NCBI RefSeq assembly: GCF_000243095.1
Contig: NZ_AHJE01000016.1
Coordinates: forward strand, 1-64,000
Length of the DNA: 64,000 nucleotides
Direction: 5' to 3'
DNA from: Cupriavidus basilensis OR16
GTDB taxonomy: Bacteria > Pseudomonadota > Gammaproteobacteria > Burkholderiales > Burkholderiaceae
The position numbers were made by a program, and so were the translations under genes. Every line of letters starts with the position of its first letter. Within the stretch, counting starts at the first letter, position 1. Under the pieces are notes generated by a model, which made no database searches, was not told the DNA's origin, and was given only the letters and a program-made list of their open reading frames with translations. Of this stretch, positions 35,795 through 43,396 are shown piece after piece.

Positions 35795-37224
35795 GCCCGC
35801 ACCGCCACGGCGGATGGCGCAGGCACAGCCACGGGCGCGGCGGACTCGCCCACCAGCACCGCCAGCTCCCGCTCCACAAAACCGGTATCGACGCGGCCGG
35901 CACGGAAGTCCGCATGGTCCAGCACGCGGCCAAGGAACACGGCGTTGTGCCGGATGCCTTCGATCACGGTTGCGCCGAGCGCCGCCTGCATGGTGGCGAT
36001 GGCGGCTTCGCGGTCGGTGCCATAGGCAATCAGCTTGGCGATCATAGGATCGTAGAACGGCGTGATGGCATCGCCCTCGCGCACGCCGGTGTCCACGCGT
36101 AGCCCGGCCATGCCCGCCGGCAGGCTGAAGCGCGCCAGCTTGCCCGGCGATGGCATGAAATGGCGCGCCGGGTTCTCGGCATACAGCCGGCACTCGATGG
36201 CCGCGCCGCTCCGCCGGATCTCATGCTGCGCGCTGGGTGCAAGCGTGCCGGCGGCGAGCCGGATCTGCGCCTGCACCAGGTCCCAGCCGGTGATGGCCTC
36301 GGTCACGCCATGTTCCACCTGGATGCGCGTGTTCATCTCCAGGAAGAAGTACTCGCCGCTGTCCGCGTCGAGGATGAACTCGACCGTGCCCGCACCGCTA
36401 TAGCGCTGGTGCGCGGCCAGCGCCACCGCCGCCGCGCTCATGCTGGCCAGCACGGCGGCCGGCACATCGGGCGCCGGGCTTTCTTCAATGATCTTCTGGA
36501 AGCGGCGCTGCACCGAGCATTCGCGCTCGAACAGGTGCACCGCCGTGCCGTCGCCGAAGCCAAACACCTGCACCTCGATATGCCGGGCGCGCGGCACATA
36601 GCGCTCCAGGTAGACGCTGGCGTCGCCAAAGGCCTTCAAGGCCAGCGCCTGGGTGGACGCCACCGTGGCCGCCAGCGTGCCTGGCCCGTCGACGCGCTTC
36701 ATGCCGATGCCGCCACCGCCGCCGGCGGCTTTGACCAGCACGGGAGCGGCTTTGACCAGCACGGGATAGCCAACGCGCTGGGCCTCCGCGTGCAAGCGCG
36801 ACAGGTCTTCGGGCAGGAAGCGGATACTGCCGGGCAGCACCGGCACGCCGCATGCGGCGGCAATATCGCGGGCGCGGTTCTTGTCGCCCATGTTCTCGAT
36901 CGACTCGACGGACGGGCCGATCCACTGCATGCCTTGCGCTTGCGCCGCACGGGCAAACGCGGTGTTCTCGGAGAGGAAGCCATAGCCCGGGTGCACCCCA
37001 TCGGCGCCGTGCGCCGTGCCCGCGGCGAGCACCGCTTCCACATTCAGGTAGCTCTGCGCCGCAGGCGCGGGACCTACCGCGACGGCGATGTCTGCCATCT
37101 CGCAGTGCAACGCGCCCGCATCGGCGGCGGAATGCACGGCGACGGTTTCCATGCCGAGCGCCTGCGCGGCGCGGATGATGCGGCAGGCAATCTCGCCACG
37201 GTTGGCAACCAGGATTCTTCGCAT
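35791..37224 (-). CDS. accC: biotin carboxylase subunit (AccC paralogue) with a 7-residue tandem duplication
   Basis: 477 residues of ATP-grasp biotin carboxylase: MRRILVANRGEIACRIIRAA, GVHPGYGFLSEN, the glycine-rich ATP lid AAGGGGGIGM, and the catalytic EMNTRIQVEHGVTE (the last residues usually read EHPVTE). Residues 154-160 (PVLVKAA) are exactly repeated as 161-167 by a perfect 21-bp DNA duplication, duplicating the ATP-binding lysine just before the Gly loop. It heads the pxpBCA-BCCP operon and should carboxylate the biotinyl protein at 33060. Whether the enzyme tolerates the insertion is unknown. This is not expected to be the housekeeping acetyl-CoA carboxylase gene. Confidence 0.9.
   Translation of the reverse strand: MRRILVANRGEIACRIIRAAQALGMETVAVHSAADAGALHCEMADIAVAVGPAPAAQSYLNVEAVLAAGTAHGADGVHPGYGFLSENTAFARAAQAQGMQWIGPSVESIENMGDKNRARDIAAACGVPVLPGSIRFLPEDLSRLHAEAQRVGYPVLVKAAPVLVKAAGGGGGIGMKRVDGPGTLAATVASTQALALKAFGDASVYLERYVPRARHIEVQVFGFGDGTAVHLFERECSVQRRFQKIIEESPAPDVPAAVLASMSAAAVALAAHQRYSGAGTVEFILDADSGEYFFLEMNTRIQVEHGVTEAITGWDLVQAQIRLAAGTLAPSAQHEIRRSGAAIECRLYAENPARHFMPSPGKLARFSLPAGMAGLRVDTGVREGDAITPFYDPMIAKLIAYGTDREAAIATMQAALGATVIEGIRHNAVFLGRVLDHADFRAGRVDTGFVERELAVLVGESAAPVAVPAPSAVAVRA
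36725..36766. repeat. perfect 21-bp tandem duplication inside the biotin carboxylase gene
   Basis: Two identical adjacent 21-bp units, 36725-36745 and 36746-36766, each beginning GCGGCTTTGACC and ending CACGGGA. In frame, they encode PVLVKAA twice. Homologues have a single copy of this segment. Confidence 0.95.
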
Positions 37225-37338
37225 ATCGACTAACTCTTGCAGCTACTGCGTGGGGGCGATGCACGCGGGGCGGGCGAGCCCTGCCCCGCGTGCGGCGGCC
37301 GGCCTTGTGGCCGGTCTCACTCTGGTCTGACGTGGGTG

Positions 37339-37773
37339 TTACTTGGCGAACAGCGAAGCGATATTGGCAAAGGCCTTGAGCTCCAGCGCGTTGCCCGACG
37401 GGTCGAGGAAGAACATCGTGGCCTGCTCGCCTACCTCGCCCTTGAAGCGGATATGCGGCTCGATGATGAACGACAGGTTGGCGGCCTTGAGCTTGTCGGC
37501 CGCGACATGCCACTGGTCCATCGGCAGCACCACGCCAAAGTGGCGCACCGGCACGGCATCGCCATCGACGGCGCTGGTGTTGCGGTGGCCCGCTTCCTCC
37601 GGCGCCAGGTGGGCCACGATCTGGTGGCCGTAGAAGTTGAAGTCCACCCAGTCCGGCGCGCTGCGCCCTTCGGGGCAGCCCAGCAGGTCGCCGTAGAACT
37701 CGCGCGCGGCGGCAATGCTGTGGACGGGGAAGGCAAGGTGGAACGGGGCGAGGACGGGAGTGATTTCGCTCAT
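37339..37773 (-). CDS. VOC-family (glyoxalase/dioxygenase superfamily) protein
   Basis: 144 residues from ATG 37773. Paired beta-alpha-beta-beta-beta modules are visible: [23 protein letters not shown] at the N-terminus and [28 protein letters not shown] at the C-terminus. The likely metal ligands are the early His and the final Glu. Substrate not predictable. It lies upstream of and co-directional with the accC-pxp operon (114-bp gap) and is divergent from the broken LysR at 37941, which may have been its regulator. Confidence 0.85.
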   Translation of the reverse strand: MSEITPVLAPFHLAFPVHSIAAAREFYGDLLGCPEGRSAPDWVDFNFYGHQIVAHLAPEEAGHRNTSAVDGDAVPVRHFGVVLPMDQWHVAADKLKAANLSFIIEPHIRFKGEVGEQATMFFLDPSGNALELKAFANIASLFAK

Positions 37774-37940
37774 GGCGCTTGGGGATCGAAGTGTTCGAGG
37801 TGTTGTGGGGGGCCGGGTCTTGGCACGCCGCCGGCAACGTTCCGGCCGGTGCGCCAATGAGGGAAAGTCTAGGCATGGCAACCAATTAAAAAAAGCGATA
37901 TATTTTTGACCTTAGCTACACGAAAATTGATGAATCAAAC

Positions 37941-38820
37941 ATGCTGCGCGAACTCAAGACCTTTATCGCCGTCGCCCGGCACGGCACCTTTGCCAGCGCG
38001 GGCGCGCGCATCGGGCTGACCCAGTCGGCGGTCAGCGCGCAGATCCACCGCCTGGAGCAGGAGTTTGGCTTCGCCCTGTTCGACCGCACGGGCCGCTCGG
38101 CGCGGCTGAACGCCGCCGGCCGGGAGACCCTGGCGCTGGCGGAGGAGCTGATGACCCTCTACGCGCGCATCGGCGAGCACGGCGGCGCCACGGAGCGCAG
38201 CGGCATGGTGCGGGTGGGCTCGATCGCCTCGGCGCAGGTGTCGTTCCTGGTCGACGCCATGGCCGCTTTCCGCGCCGAGCTGCCCGGCTGCAGGATCCGC
38301 GTTGTGCCTGGCGTGTCCCTGAACCTGCTTGGCCAGGTGGATGCGGGCGAAATCGATATCGCGGTCATGATCCGGCCGCCCTTTGCGCTGCCGTCGGAGC
38401 TGGAGTGGCGCACGCTGGTGATGGAGCCGTTCGTGCTGCTGGGCCCCGGCCGCCATGGCAGGCCGGGAGTGGGGCGACGCGCTGGAGTCCGCGCCCTTTA
38501 TCCGCTATGACCGCGGCTCGTTCGGCGGCCGGCTGGTCGACCAGTTCCTGCGCCAGTCGCGGCTGGCGGTGCGGGACGCCATCGAGCTGGATGAGCTGCA
38601 GGGCATCGTGCAACTGGTGGCGCGCGGCCTTGGCGTGGCGCTGATTCCACAAACGGCGGCGCAAGGCCCTTGGCCGCGCAGCGTGACTGCCCTGCCGCTT
38701 GGCGACGATACCTTTCACCGCGAGATCGGCCTGGTGGAGCGGCCGCGCCATAGCCGTCAGCCTGTGGCAAGCCGGCTCGCCGAGTACATCAGCGAGGCAG
38801 CGCTGGGCGGCAAGATGTAG
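37941..38820 (+). pseudogene. LysR-type regulator, frameshifted in the effector domain
   Basis: The first frame (37941 to 38510) encodes an HTH (ELKTFIAVARHGTFASAGARIGL, QSAVSAQIHRLEQEFG) and the first half of the effector domain up to EPFVLLGPG. Homology then continues in another frame from about 38455 (AGREWGDALESAPFIRYDRGS) to the stop at 38820. The shift lies within 38440-38465, a GGCC-rich stretch (GGCCCCGGCCGCC). The combined length (~293 residues) is normal, so only a 1-2 base indel is needed. It is divergent from the VOC-accC-pxp genes and could be their former regulator. Confidence 0.85.
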
Positions 38821-38875
38821 ACGGATGCATATCGTTCGCCGCCTTGCACGGCAGGTGCCGGGACGAATTCAATAC

Positions 38876-38902
38876 GAATAGAAATGATTATCGTCCGCAT
38901 TA
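38876..38902. promoter_or_regulatory. possible Fur box upstream of the sigma-factor remnant
   Basis: The AT-rich stretch GAATAGAAATGATTATCGTC resembles part of the Fur consensus (ATGATTATC core) and stands out from the GC-rich surroundings. It lies 10-25 bp upstream of a FecI-like coding remnant; FecI genes are typically Fur-regulated. The match is partial. Confidence 0.4.
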
Positions 38903-38914
38903 ATACACCGTGAA

Positions 38915-39040
38915 GTGGCACTGCTTTTGTCCGTAGCCAATACCAGCTCCAGCTCTCCGCACGACGTCACCTCCCTTTACCGCCACCACCACGGCTGGCT
39001 GTACGGCTGGCTGCGCGCCCGGCCAAGCAATGCAGTGGCG
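38915..39040 (+). pseudogene. N-terminal remnant of a FecI-like ECF sigma factor
   Basis: Starting at GTG 38915 or TTG 38927, the frame reads SVANTSSSSPHDVTSLY then RHHHGWLYGWLRARPSNAV. This matches region 2.1 of iron-transport (FecI-type) ECF sigma factors, which have (L)YRDHHGWLxGWLRRRLGN there. After about 40 codons the similarity ends (ARRRVVPSLGG) and region 2.4 and domain 4 are absent. No FecR or TonB receptor gene follows. The remnant is therefore the scar of a lost iron-signalling cassette. Confidence 0.6.
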
Positions 39041-39200
39041 CGCCGCAGGGTGGTCCCCTCGTTAGGGGGATATGGGTTGCACCCGCATCCCGGCGTAATC
39101 TCTGCTCGTGGTTGGCATGCAGAACCCATCCGACGTGGCACGAGGATGTCCCATCCGGGTATCGAAGCGTTGCCTTATAAAAACAGAGAGGTATCAGGGA

Positions 39201-39923
39201 ATGCATAACGATAGCGACGCAAAGTCGCGTAGCGTCAATGGGGTCAAAGGGGTCAAAGGGGTCAATACACGCAACACTGGCGGATTCATTGCCGGATTCA
39301 TCCAGCCGCAAGTGCGCGAGATGGTAATCGAGGTATCCGCGCGCCTGTGCGTGGTGTTGTTGCTGAGCGTGTTTGCCTATAGCGCGTACATGCAGTGGCG
39401 CCTGGCGCCCGAGCGCATCACCTTGCTGCTGCTCGTGGTGGCCACGCTGCTGACCGTAGGCCTATCGCTGTTCGCGCGCATCCCCGAGAAGCGCGACATG
39501 CGCCCCTTGAGCTTCGCGATGTCGGTCGGCGGCAGCTTCTACTATCTCGGGATCGAGCTTGACCCCGGCGTTCGCCTTGTCCCCGAGACAGTCGGCGCCA
39601 CGCTGGAAATCGCCGGCATCCTGTTCCAGCTGTTCGCCAAGCTCTCGCTGCGCGGCTCCTTCGGCATCCTGCCAGCCAATCGCGGCGTGGTGTCGCGCGG
39701 CGCCTACCGGCTGGTGCGCCACCCCATCTATCTGAGCTACGTGGTGACAGACCTCGGCTTCCTGCTGGCCAACTTCGGCTGGCGCAATGCGCTGATCTAC
39801 GGCGGCCTCTATGCGTTGCAAACAGGTCGGATATTCCGGGAAGAGCAACTGCTGGGCCAGGACCCTGCCTATCGCGCGTATCAGGCCAATGTGCGATATC
39901 GCGTTATCCCCGGCGTGTTTTAG
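39201..39923 (+). CDS. isoprenylcysteine carboxyl methyltransferase-family membrane protein
   Basis: About 240 residues from ATG 39201 (CAGGGA just upstream). After a polar N-terminus come about five membrane segments and the ICMT/PEMT-type C-terminal motif, SRGAYRLVRHPIYLSYVV, followed by a helix and GQDPAYRAYQANVRYRVIPGVF. Bacterial members are SAM-dependent methyltransferases of unknown substrate, or NnrU-like proteins. The N-terminal 30 residues contain a small VKG repeat encoded by a 9-bp tandem repeat. Confidence 0.78.
   Translation: MHNDSDAKSRSVNGVKGVKGVNTRNTGGFIAGFIQPQVREMVIEVSARLCVVLLLSVFAYSAYMQWRLAPERITLLLLVVATLLTVGLSLFARIPEKRDMRPLSFAMSVGGSFYYLGIELDPGVRLVPETVGATLEIAGILFQLFAKLSLRGSFGILPANRGVVSRGAYRLVRHPIYLSYVVTDLGFLLANFGWRNALIYGGLYALQTGRIFREEQLLGQDPAYRAYQANVRYRVIPGVF
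39241..39267 (+). repeat. three 9-bp tandem repeats in the 5' coding region of the ICMT-like gene
   Basis: GGGTCAAAG occurs at 39241-39249 and 39250-39258, with a third copy GGGTCAATA at 39259-39267. In frame they encode GVKGVKGVN. Copy-number changes would alter the protein by three residues without a frameshift. Confidence 0.9.
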
Positions 39924-40140
39924 ATGGTACGGCAGGGATTACCCGGCTCGCCACCCAGAATGGGAAAACTCTAATATCAGATGCAGAAATGTCTGTATTC
40001 CCCAATACCTGAAAGCCGACGATGATCATGATCAAGGATCCGGGGGGATCGATTACTCCCCGTATCCTGCAAAAGCCAGCCGATCGCGGACATCCGCCAG
40101 ACCGGCTGGCCTCACCATCGAAGTGCTCAAGGAGACTCTA

Positions 40141-40461
40141 ATGATTCCACGGCTTGTATCAACTGCCAGCTTGGCGCTGCTCGCATTTTTCGCTGCCGGC
40201 AGCGTCGGCGCGCAACAGCAGCCGATGAATGCAAAGGAAGCCAAGGCAAAATTCGCGGAGAAGTTCGCCGCCGCCGATACCAACCACGACGGCAAGCTGA
40301 CCAAAGAGGAAGCGCAGGCGGGCATGCCTGAGGTCTACAAGAACTTCGACGCGATCGATGCCAGGAAAAAGGGCGGGGTGACGCAGAAACAGATTGGCGC
40401 GTACTGGGCGGCCAAGGCCAAGCAGCGTGCGGCGGCGCAGAATCCGGGAAGCCTGAACTGA
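40141..40461 (+). CDS. small periplasmic EF-hand protein
   Basis: 106 residues. A signal peptide ends near SVGAQ (residue ~24). One canonical EF-hand loop is present, Asp46-Thr-Asn48-His-Asp50-Gly-Lys-Leu-Thr-Lys-Glu-Glu57, and a second loop near DAIDARKKGGVT is degenerate. ATG 40141 follows AAGGAG. Such small calcium-binding proteins are frequent in Burkholderiales; function unknown. A hairpin follows the stop. Confidence 0.85.
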   Translation: MIPRLVSTASLALLAFFAAGSVGAQQQPMNAKEAKAKFAEKFAAADTNHDGKLTKEEAQAGMPEVYKNFDAIDARKKGGVTQKQIGAYWAAKAKQRAAAQNPGSLN

Positions 40462-40501
40462 GCTGACGGCGCCGGCCCTCAAGCGAGGGTCGGGGCGAGT
40501 T

Positions 40502-40545
40502 CCCCGGCGAGCTGGCCAGAGCCAGGCCAGTGCCGGGGAGCTTTA
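40502..40545 (+). terminator. stem-loop after the EF-hand gene, likely rho-independent terminator
   Basis: Two stacked stems, TCCCCGGC/GCCGGGGA (40502-40509 with 40533-40540) and CTGGCC/GGCCAG (40513-40518 with 40526-40531), followed by GCTTTAAT. It lies 41 bp after the EF-hand stop. The T-run is short. Confidence 0.65.
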
Positions 40546-40601
40546 ATGCTTATCCAACGATGCAATGATGCAACGATGGACGGTCCCTGACTAAACTCCA
40601 G

Positions 40602-40715
40602 TCAGGTCAGGAGGTTGAAGGCGAACCCTAGCGCAATTGCGCCGCCTAGCGCTTCCACTGCCGCCAGCGCGAGAAGGTTTTTCCAAACGACAGCGTCTTC
40701 CTGCTTGGTCACCAT
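40602..40715 (-). CDS. putative small single-pass membrane protein (37 residues)
   Basis: ATG 40715 has CAGGAGA about 8 bases upstream. The product starts MVTKQEDAVVWKN and continues as one hydrophobic helix (LLALAAVEALGGAIALGFAF) to the stop. The ribosome-binding site and the amphipathic-to-hydrophobic layout support a real small protein; homology was not recognised. Its stop lies within the inverted repeat CCTGACT/AGTCAGG (40586-40606), which may end the transcript. Confidence 0.5.
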   Translation of the reverse strand: MVTKQEDAVVWKNLLALAAVEALGGAIALGFAFNLLT

Positions 40716-40913
40716 GGTCTTGTCTCCTGAAGTAGGAATCCACGGCCGGGCGTTGGTGGAAAGCACGGCAGTCTCTATTCCACACGCCAGCCACGTCTCA
40801 ACTTGCATTCAGTAGACCGCAACGCGGCGCCGGCGAAAAGCTGGCACAAACCCCTATTCAGGCTACCGGCCTGGGGCCGCGCGCGCAGCCAACGCAGCTC
40901 CAGGCCCTCCCCC

Positions 40914-43208
40914 TTACTGCAGCACGAAGCCCTGCTCCCGCACCGTTTGCGAATCCAGCCCGATCTGGACCTTGAAATCCCCCGGCTCGGCGGCGTATTC
41001 GAGTTTGGCGTTGAAGAACTTCAGCTTGTCCTCATCAATGCTGAAACGCACCACGCGCTCCTCGCCAGCCTTGAGCATGAGCTTGTGGAAGTCCTTCAAC
41101 TCCTTCACCGGCCGCACCACGGAGGCGGCGACGTCCCGGATATAGAGCTGGACCACGGTTTCGCCGTCGCGCTGCCCTGTGTTCTTCACCTTCACGCTGG
41201 CCTCGATCCGGCCATGGCGCGCCATGGTGGGGCTCGACAGCGTGATGCCGGACACGCTGAAGTCCGTATAGCTCAGTCCGTAGCCGAACGGGTACAGCGG
41301 GCCCGGCGATTCCTCGAAGTATTGCGAGGTGTAGTTCGGCGCCTGACCCGGCACGAACGGGCGCCCGATGCGCAGCTGGTTGTAGTAGGTGGGGATCTGC
41401 CCAAGCGAGCGCGGGAAGGAAATGGGCAGCTTGCCCGAGGGGTTGTAGTCGCCGAACAGCACATCGGCAATGGCATGGCCGCCTTCGGTGCCGGCGTACC
41501 AGGTCTCGAGCACGGCGTCGGCGTTGTCCTTTACCCAGTTGATGGTGAGCGGGCGGCCGTTCATCAGCACCACCACCATCGGCTTGCCGGTGGTCTTGAG
41601 CGCCTTGAGCAGCGTCTCCTGGCTGCCCGGCAGCGACAAGGTGGTACGGCTCGAGGCCTCGTGCGACATGCCGCGCGACTCGCCCACGGCCACCACGATC
41701 ACGTCGGCGCCGCGCGCTGCCGCCACGGCTTCGGCAATCATGTCGCCGGGGGCACGCTTGTCCTGGACAATCTCGGGCTTGTCCCAGTTCATGAAGTTCA
41801 GGTACCCGACCACGCCAGCGTCGTCGGTCACGTTCGCGCCGCGGGCATAGACCACGCTGCCCTTGTCGCCGAGCGCGTCGCGCACGCCTTGGAGCAGCGT
41901 CACCGTCTGGGCGGATTTGCCGGCTGCGGACCAGCTCCCCATGGTGTCGATGGGCGCGTCGGCCAGCGGCCCGACGACCGCGACCTTGCCCGCCTTCTTC
42001 AGCGGCAGCGTGCGCTCGCGGTTCTCGAGCAGCACCAGCGACTTGCGCGCGGCGGCGCGTGCAGCGTCCCGATGCAGGCGGCTCTGCGCGTCGACGTCCT
42101 CCGGGTCCTGCCCGGCGGCGCCGATGCGCTTGAAGGGTTCCTGGAACAGCCCCAGGTCGTACTTGGCGCCCAGTATCTCGCGCACCGCGTCGTCGATCAC
42201 GCGCATGGGCACTTCTCCGGATTTCACCAGCTCGGGCAAATGATCCCGATAGGCGGAGTCGTGCATGCTCATGTCGACGCCGGCCTGGATGGCGAGTTTG
42301 GCGGACTCGCGCGCATCCTTGGCCACGCCATGCCTGGTCAGCTCGTCGATCGCTCCGTGGTCGCTCACCGTGATGCCCTTGAAGCCCCAGGTCTTGCGCA
42401 ACAGGTCCCGCAACAGCCATGTGTTGGATGTGGCCGGCACGCCGTTGATCGAGTTCAACGCGATCATGACGCCGCCGGCGCCGGCATCGATGGCGGCGCG
42501 GTACGGCGGCAGGTAGTCCTGGTACATGCGGATCGGGCTCATGTCGACCGTGTTGTAATCGCGCCCGCCCTCCACCGCGCCATACAGCGCGAAGTGCTTG
42601 ACCACCGCCATCACGCTGTCGGCGTTGGCCAGCGATGTTCCCTGAAAGCCCCTGACGCTGGCCTGCGCGCACAGCGAGACCAGATACGGATCCTCGCCAA
42701 ATCCCTCCGACGTACGCCCCCAGCGCGGATCGCGCGAGATGTCGACCATCGGCGCGAAGGTCATGTCGAGGCCGTCCGCGCTGGCTTCGATGGCCGAGAC
42801 GCGCGCGCTCTGCGCCACGGTTTCCATATCCCAGCTCGACGCCAGGCCCAGGCTGATCGGGAAGATGGTGCGGTGCCCGTGCACCACATCGTAGGCGAAG
42901 AAGATGGGGATCTTCAGGCGGCTGCGCTCCACCGCCGCCTCCTGCATCGGCCGGTTGTCCTTGCGCGTCACCGAGTTGAACGTGCCGCCTACGCGGCCCG
43001 CCGCGATCTCCTTGAGCAGCTGGGGCTGGGGCATGTCCCCGCCGATGCTGATGAGGCGCAGTTGCCCGATCTTTTCCTCGAGCGTCATCCGTCCTATGAG
43101 ATCGGCGACGAAGGCGTTCTTGTCGCCGGCAGCAGCCGGCGCGGTGCCGGCAAGAACCGGCGAACAAACCAGGCTGGCCGACAGGGCCAGCAAAGAGAGC
43201 ATTCTCAT
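40914..43208 (-). CDS. bglX: periplasmic beta-glucosidase, glycoside hydrolase family 3 (BglX type)
   Basis: About 764 residues from ATG 43208. A signal peptide ends near VLAGTAPAAAG. The N-terminal TIM barrel carries the GH3 nucleophile Asp283 in GITVSDHGAIDEL, with AYDVVHGHRTIFP and RDPRWGRTSEGFGEDP as family motifs. A second alpha/beta domain (VAVGESRGMSHEASSR) and a C-terminal fibronectin III-like domain (NTGQRDGETVVQLYIRDV) complete the BglX architecture. It hydrolyses beta-glucosides in the periplasm. It is divergent from opgG, which makes periplasmic beta-glucans, so the pair may turn over those glucans (inference). Confidence 0.92.
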   Translation of the reverse strand: MRMLSLLALSASLVCSPVLAGTAPAAAGDKNAFVADLIGRMTLEEKIGQLRLISIGGDMPQPQLLKEIAAGRVGGTFNSVTRKDNRPMQEAAVERSRLKIPIFFAYDVVHGHRTIFPISLGLASSWDMETVAQSARVSAIEASADGLDMTFAPMVDISRDPRWGRTSEGFGEDPYLVSLCAQASVRGFQGTSLANADSVMAVVKHFALYGAVEGGRDYNTVDMSPIRMYQDYLPPYRAAIDAGAGGVMIALNSINGVPATSNTWLLRDLLRKTWGFKGITVSDHGAIDELTRHGVAKDARESAKLAIQAGVDMSMHDSAYRDHLPELVKSGEVPMRVIDDAVREILGAKYDLGLFQEPFKRIGAAGQDPEDVDAQSRLHRDAARAAARKSLVLLENRERTLPLKKAGKVAVVGPLADAPIDTMGSWSAAGKSAQTVTLLQGVRDALGDKGSVVYARGANVTDDAGVVGYLNFMNWDKPEIVQDKRAPGDMIAEAVAAARGADVIVVAVGESRGMSHEASSRTTLSLPGSQETLLKALKTTGKPMVVVLMNGRPLTINWVKDNADAVLETWYAGTEGGHAIADVLFGDYNPSGKLPISFPRSLGQIPTYYNQLRIGRPFVPGQAPNYTSQYFEESPGPLYPFGYGLSYTDFSVSGITLSSPTMARHGRIEASVKVKNTGQRDGETVVQLYIRDVAASVVRPVKELKDFHKLMLKAGEERVVRFSIDEDKLKFFNAKLEYAAEPGDFKVQIGLDSQTVREQGFVLQ

Positions 43209-43396
43209 CTGAGTGTTATCCAGGTGGCGCGACAAGCTAGCTGCCCCGCGATGGTGCGCATTTCCTGCCTGACAGGCACGCAAAGCGAAATACGTTATCT
43301 TTCTGCACTGCGCCCGCAGTTTACCGCCACTACACTATCCGAAGCCGCCGCGTGTGACGCGGCAGCCTTGCTCAACCTGTTTTTCTGGAGAGATTC

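Noticed and set aside
33060..37224. Urea carboxylase/allophanate hydrolase operon
   Set aside because: The biotin carboxylase, PxpB/PxpC and BCCP are separate genes together with PxpA, and no allophanate hydrolase amidase is present in the set; the 5-oxoprolinase-type call fits better.
35791..37224. Housekeeping acetyl-CoA carboxylase accBC
   Set aside because: The BCCP is a 79-residue linkerless type at the far end of a pxp operon; housekeeping accB-accC are adjacent and longer.
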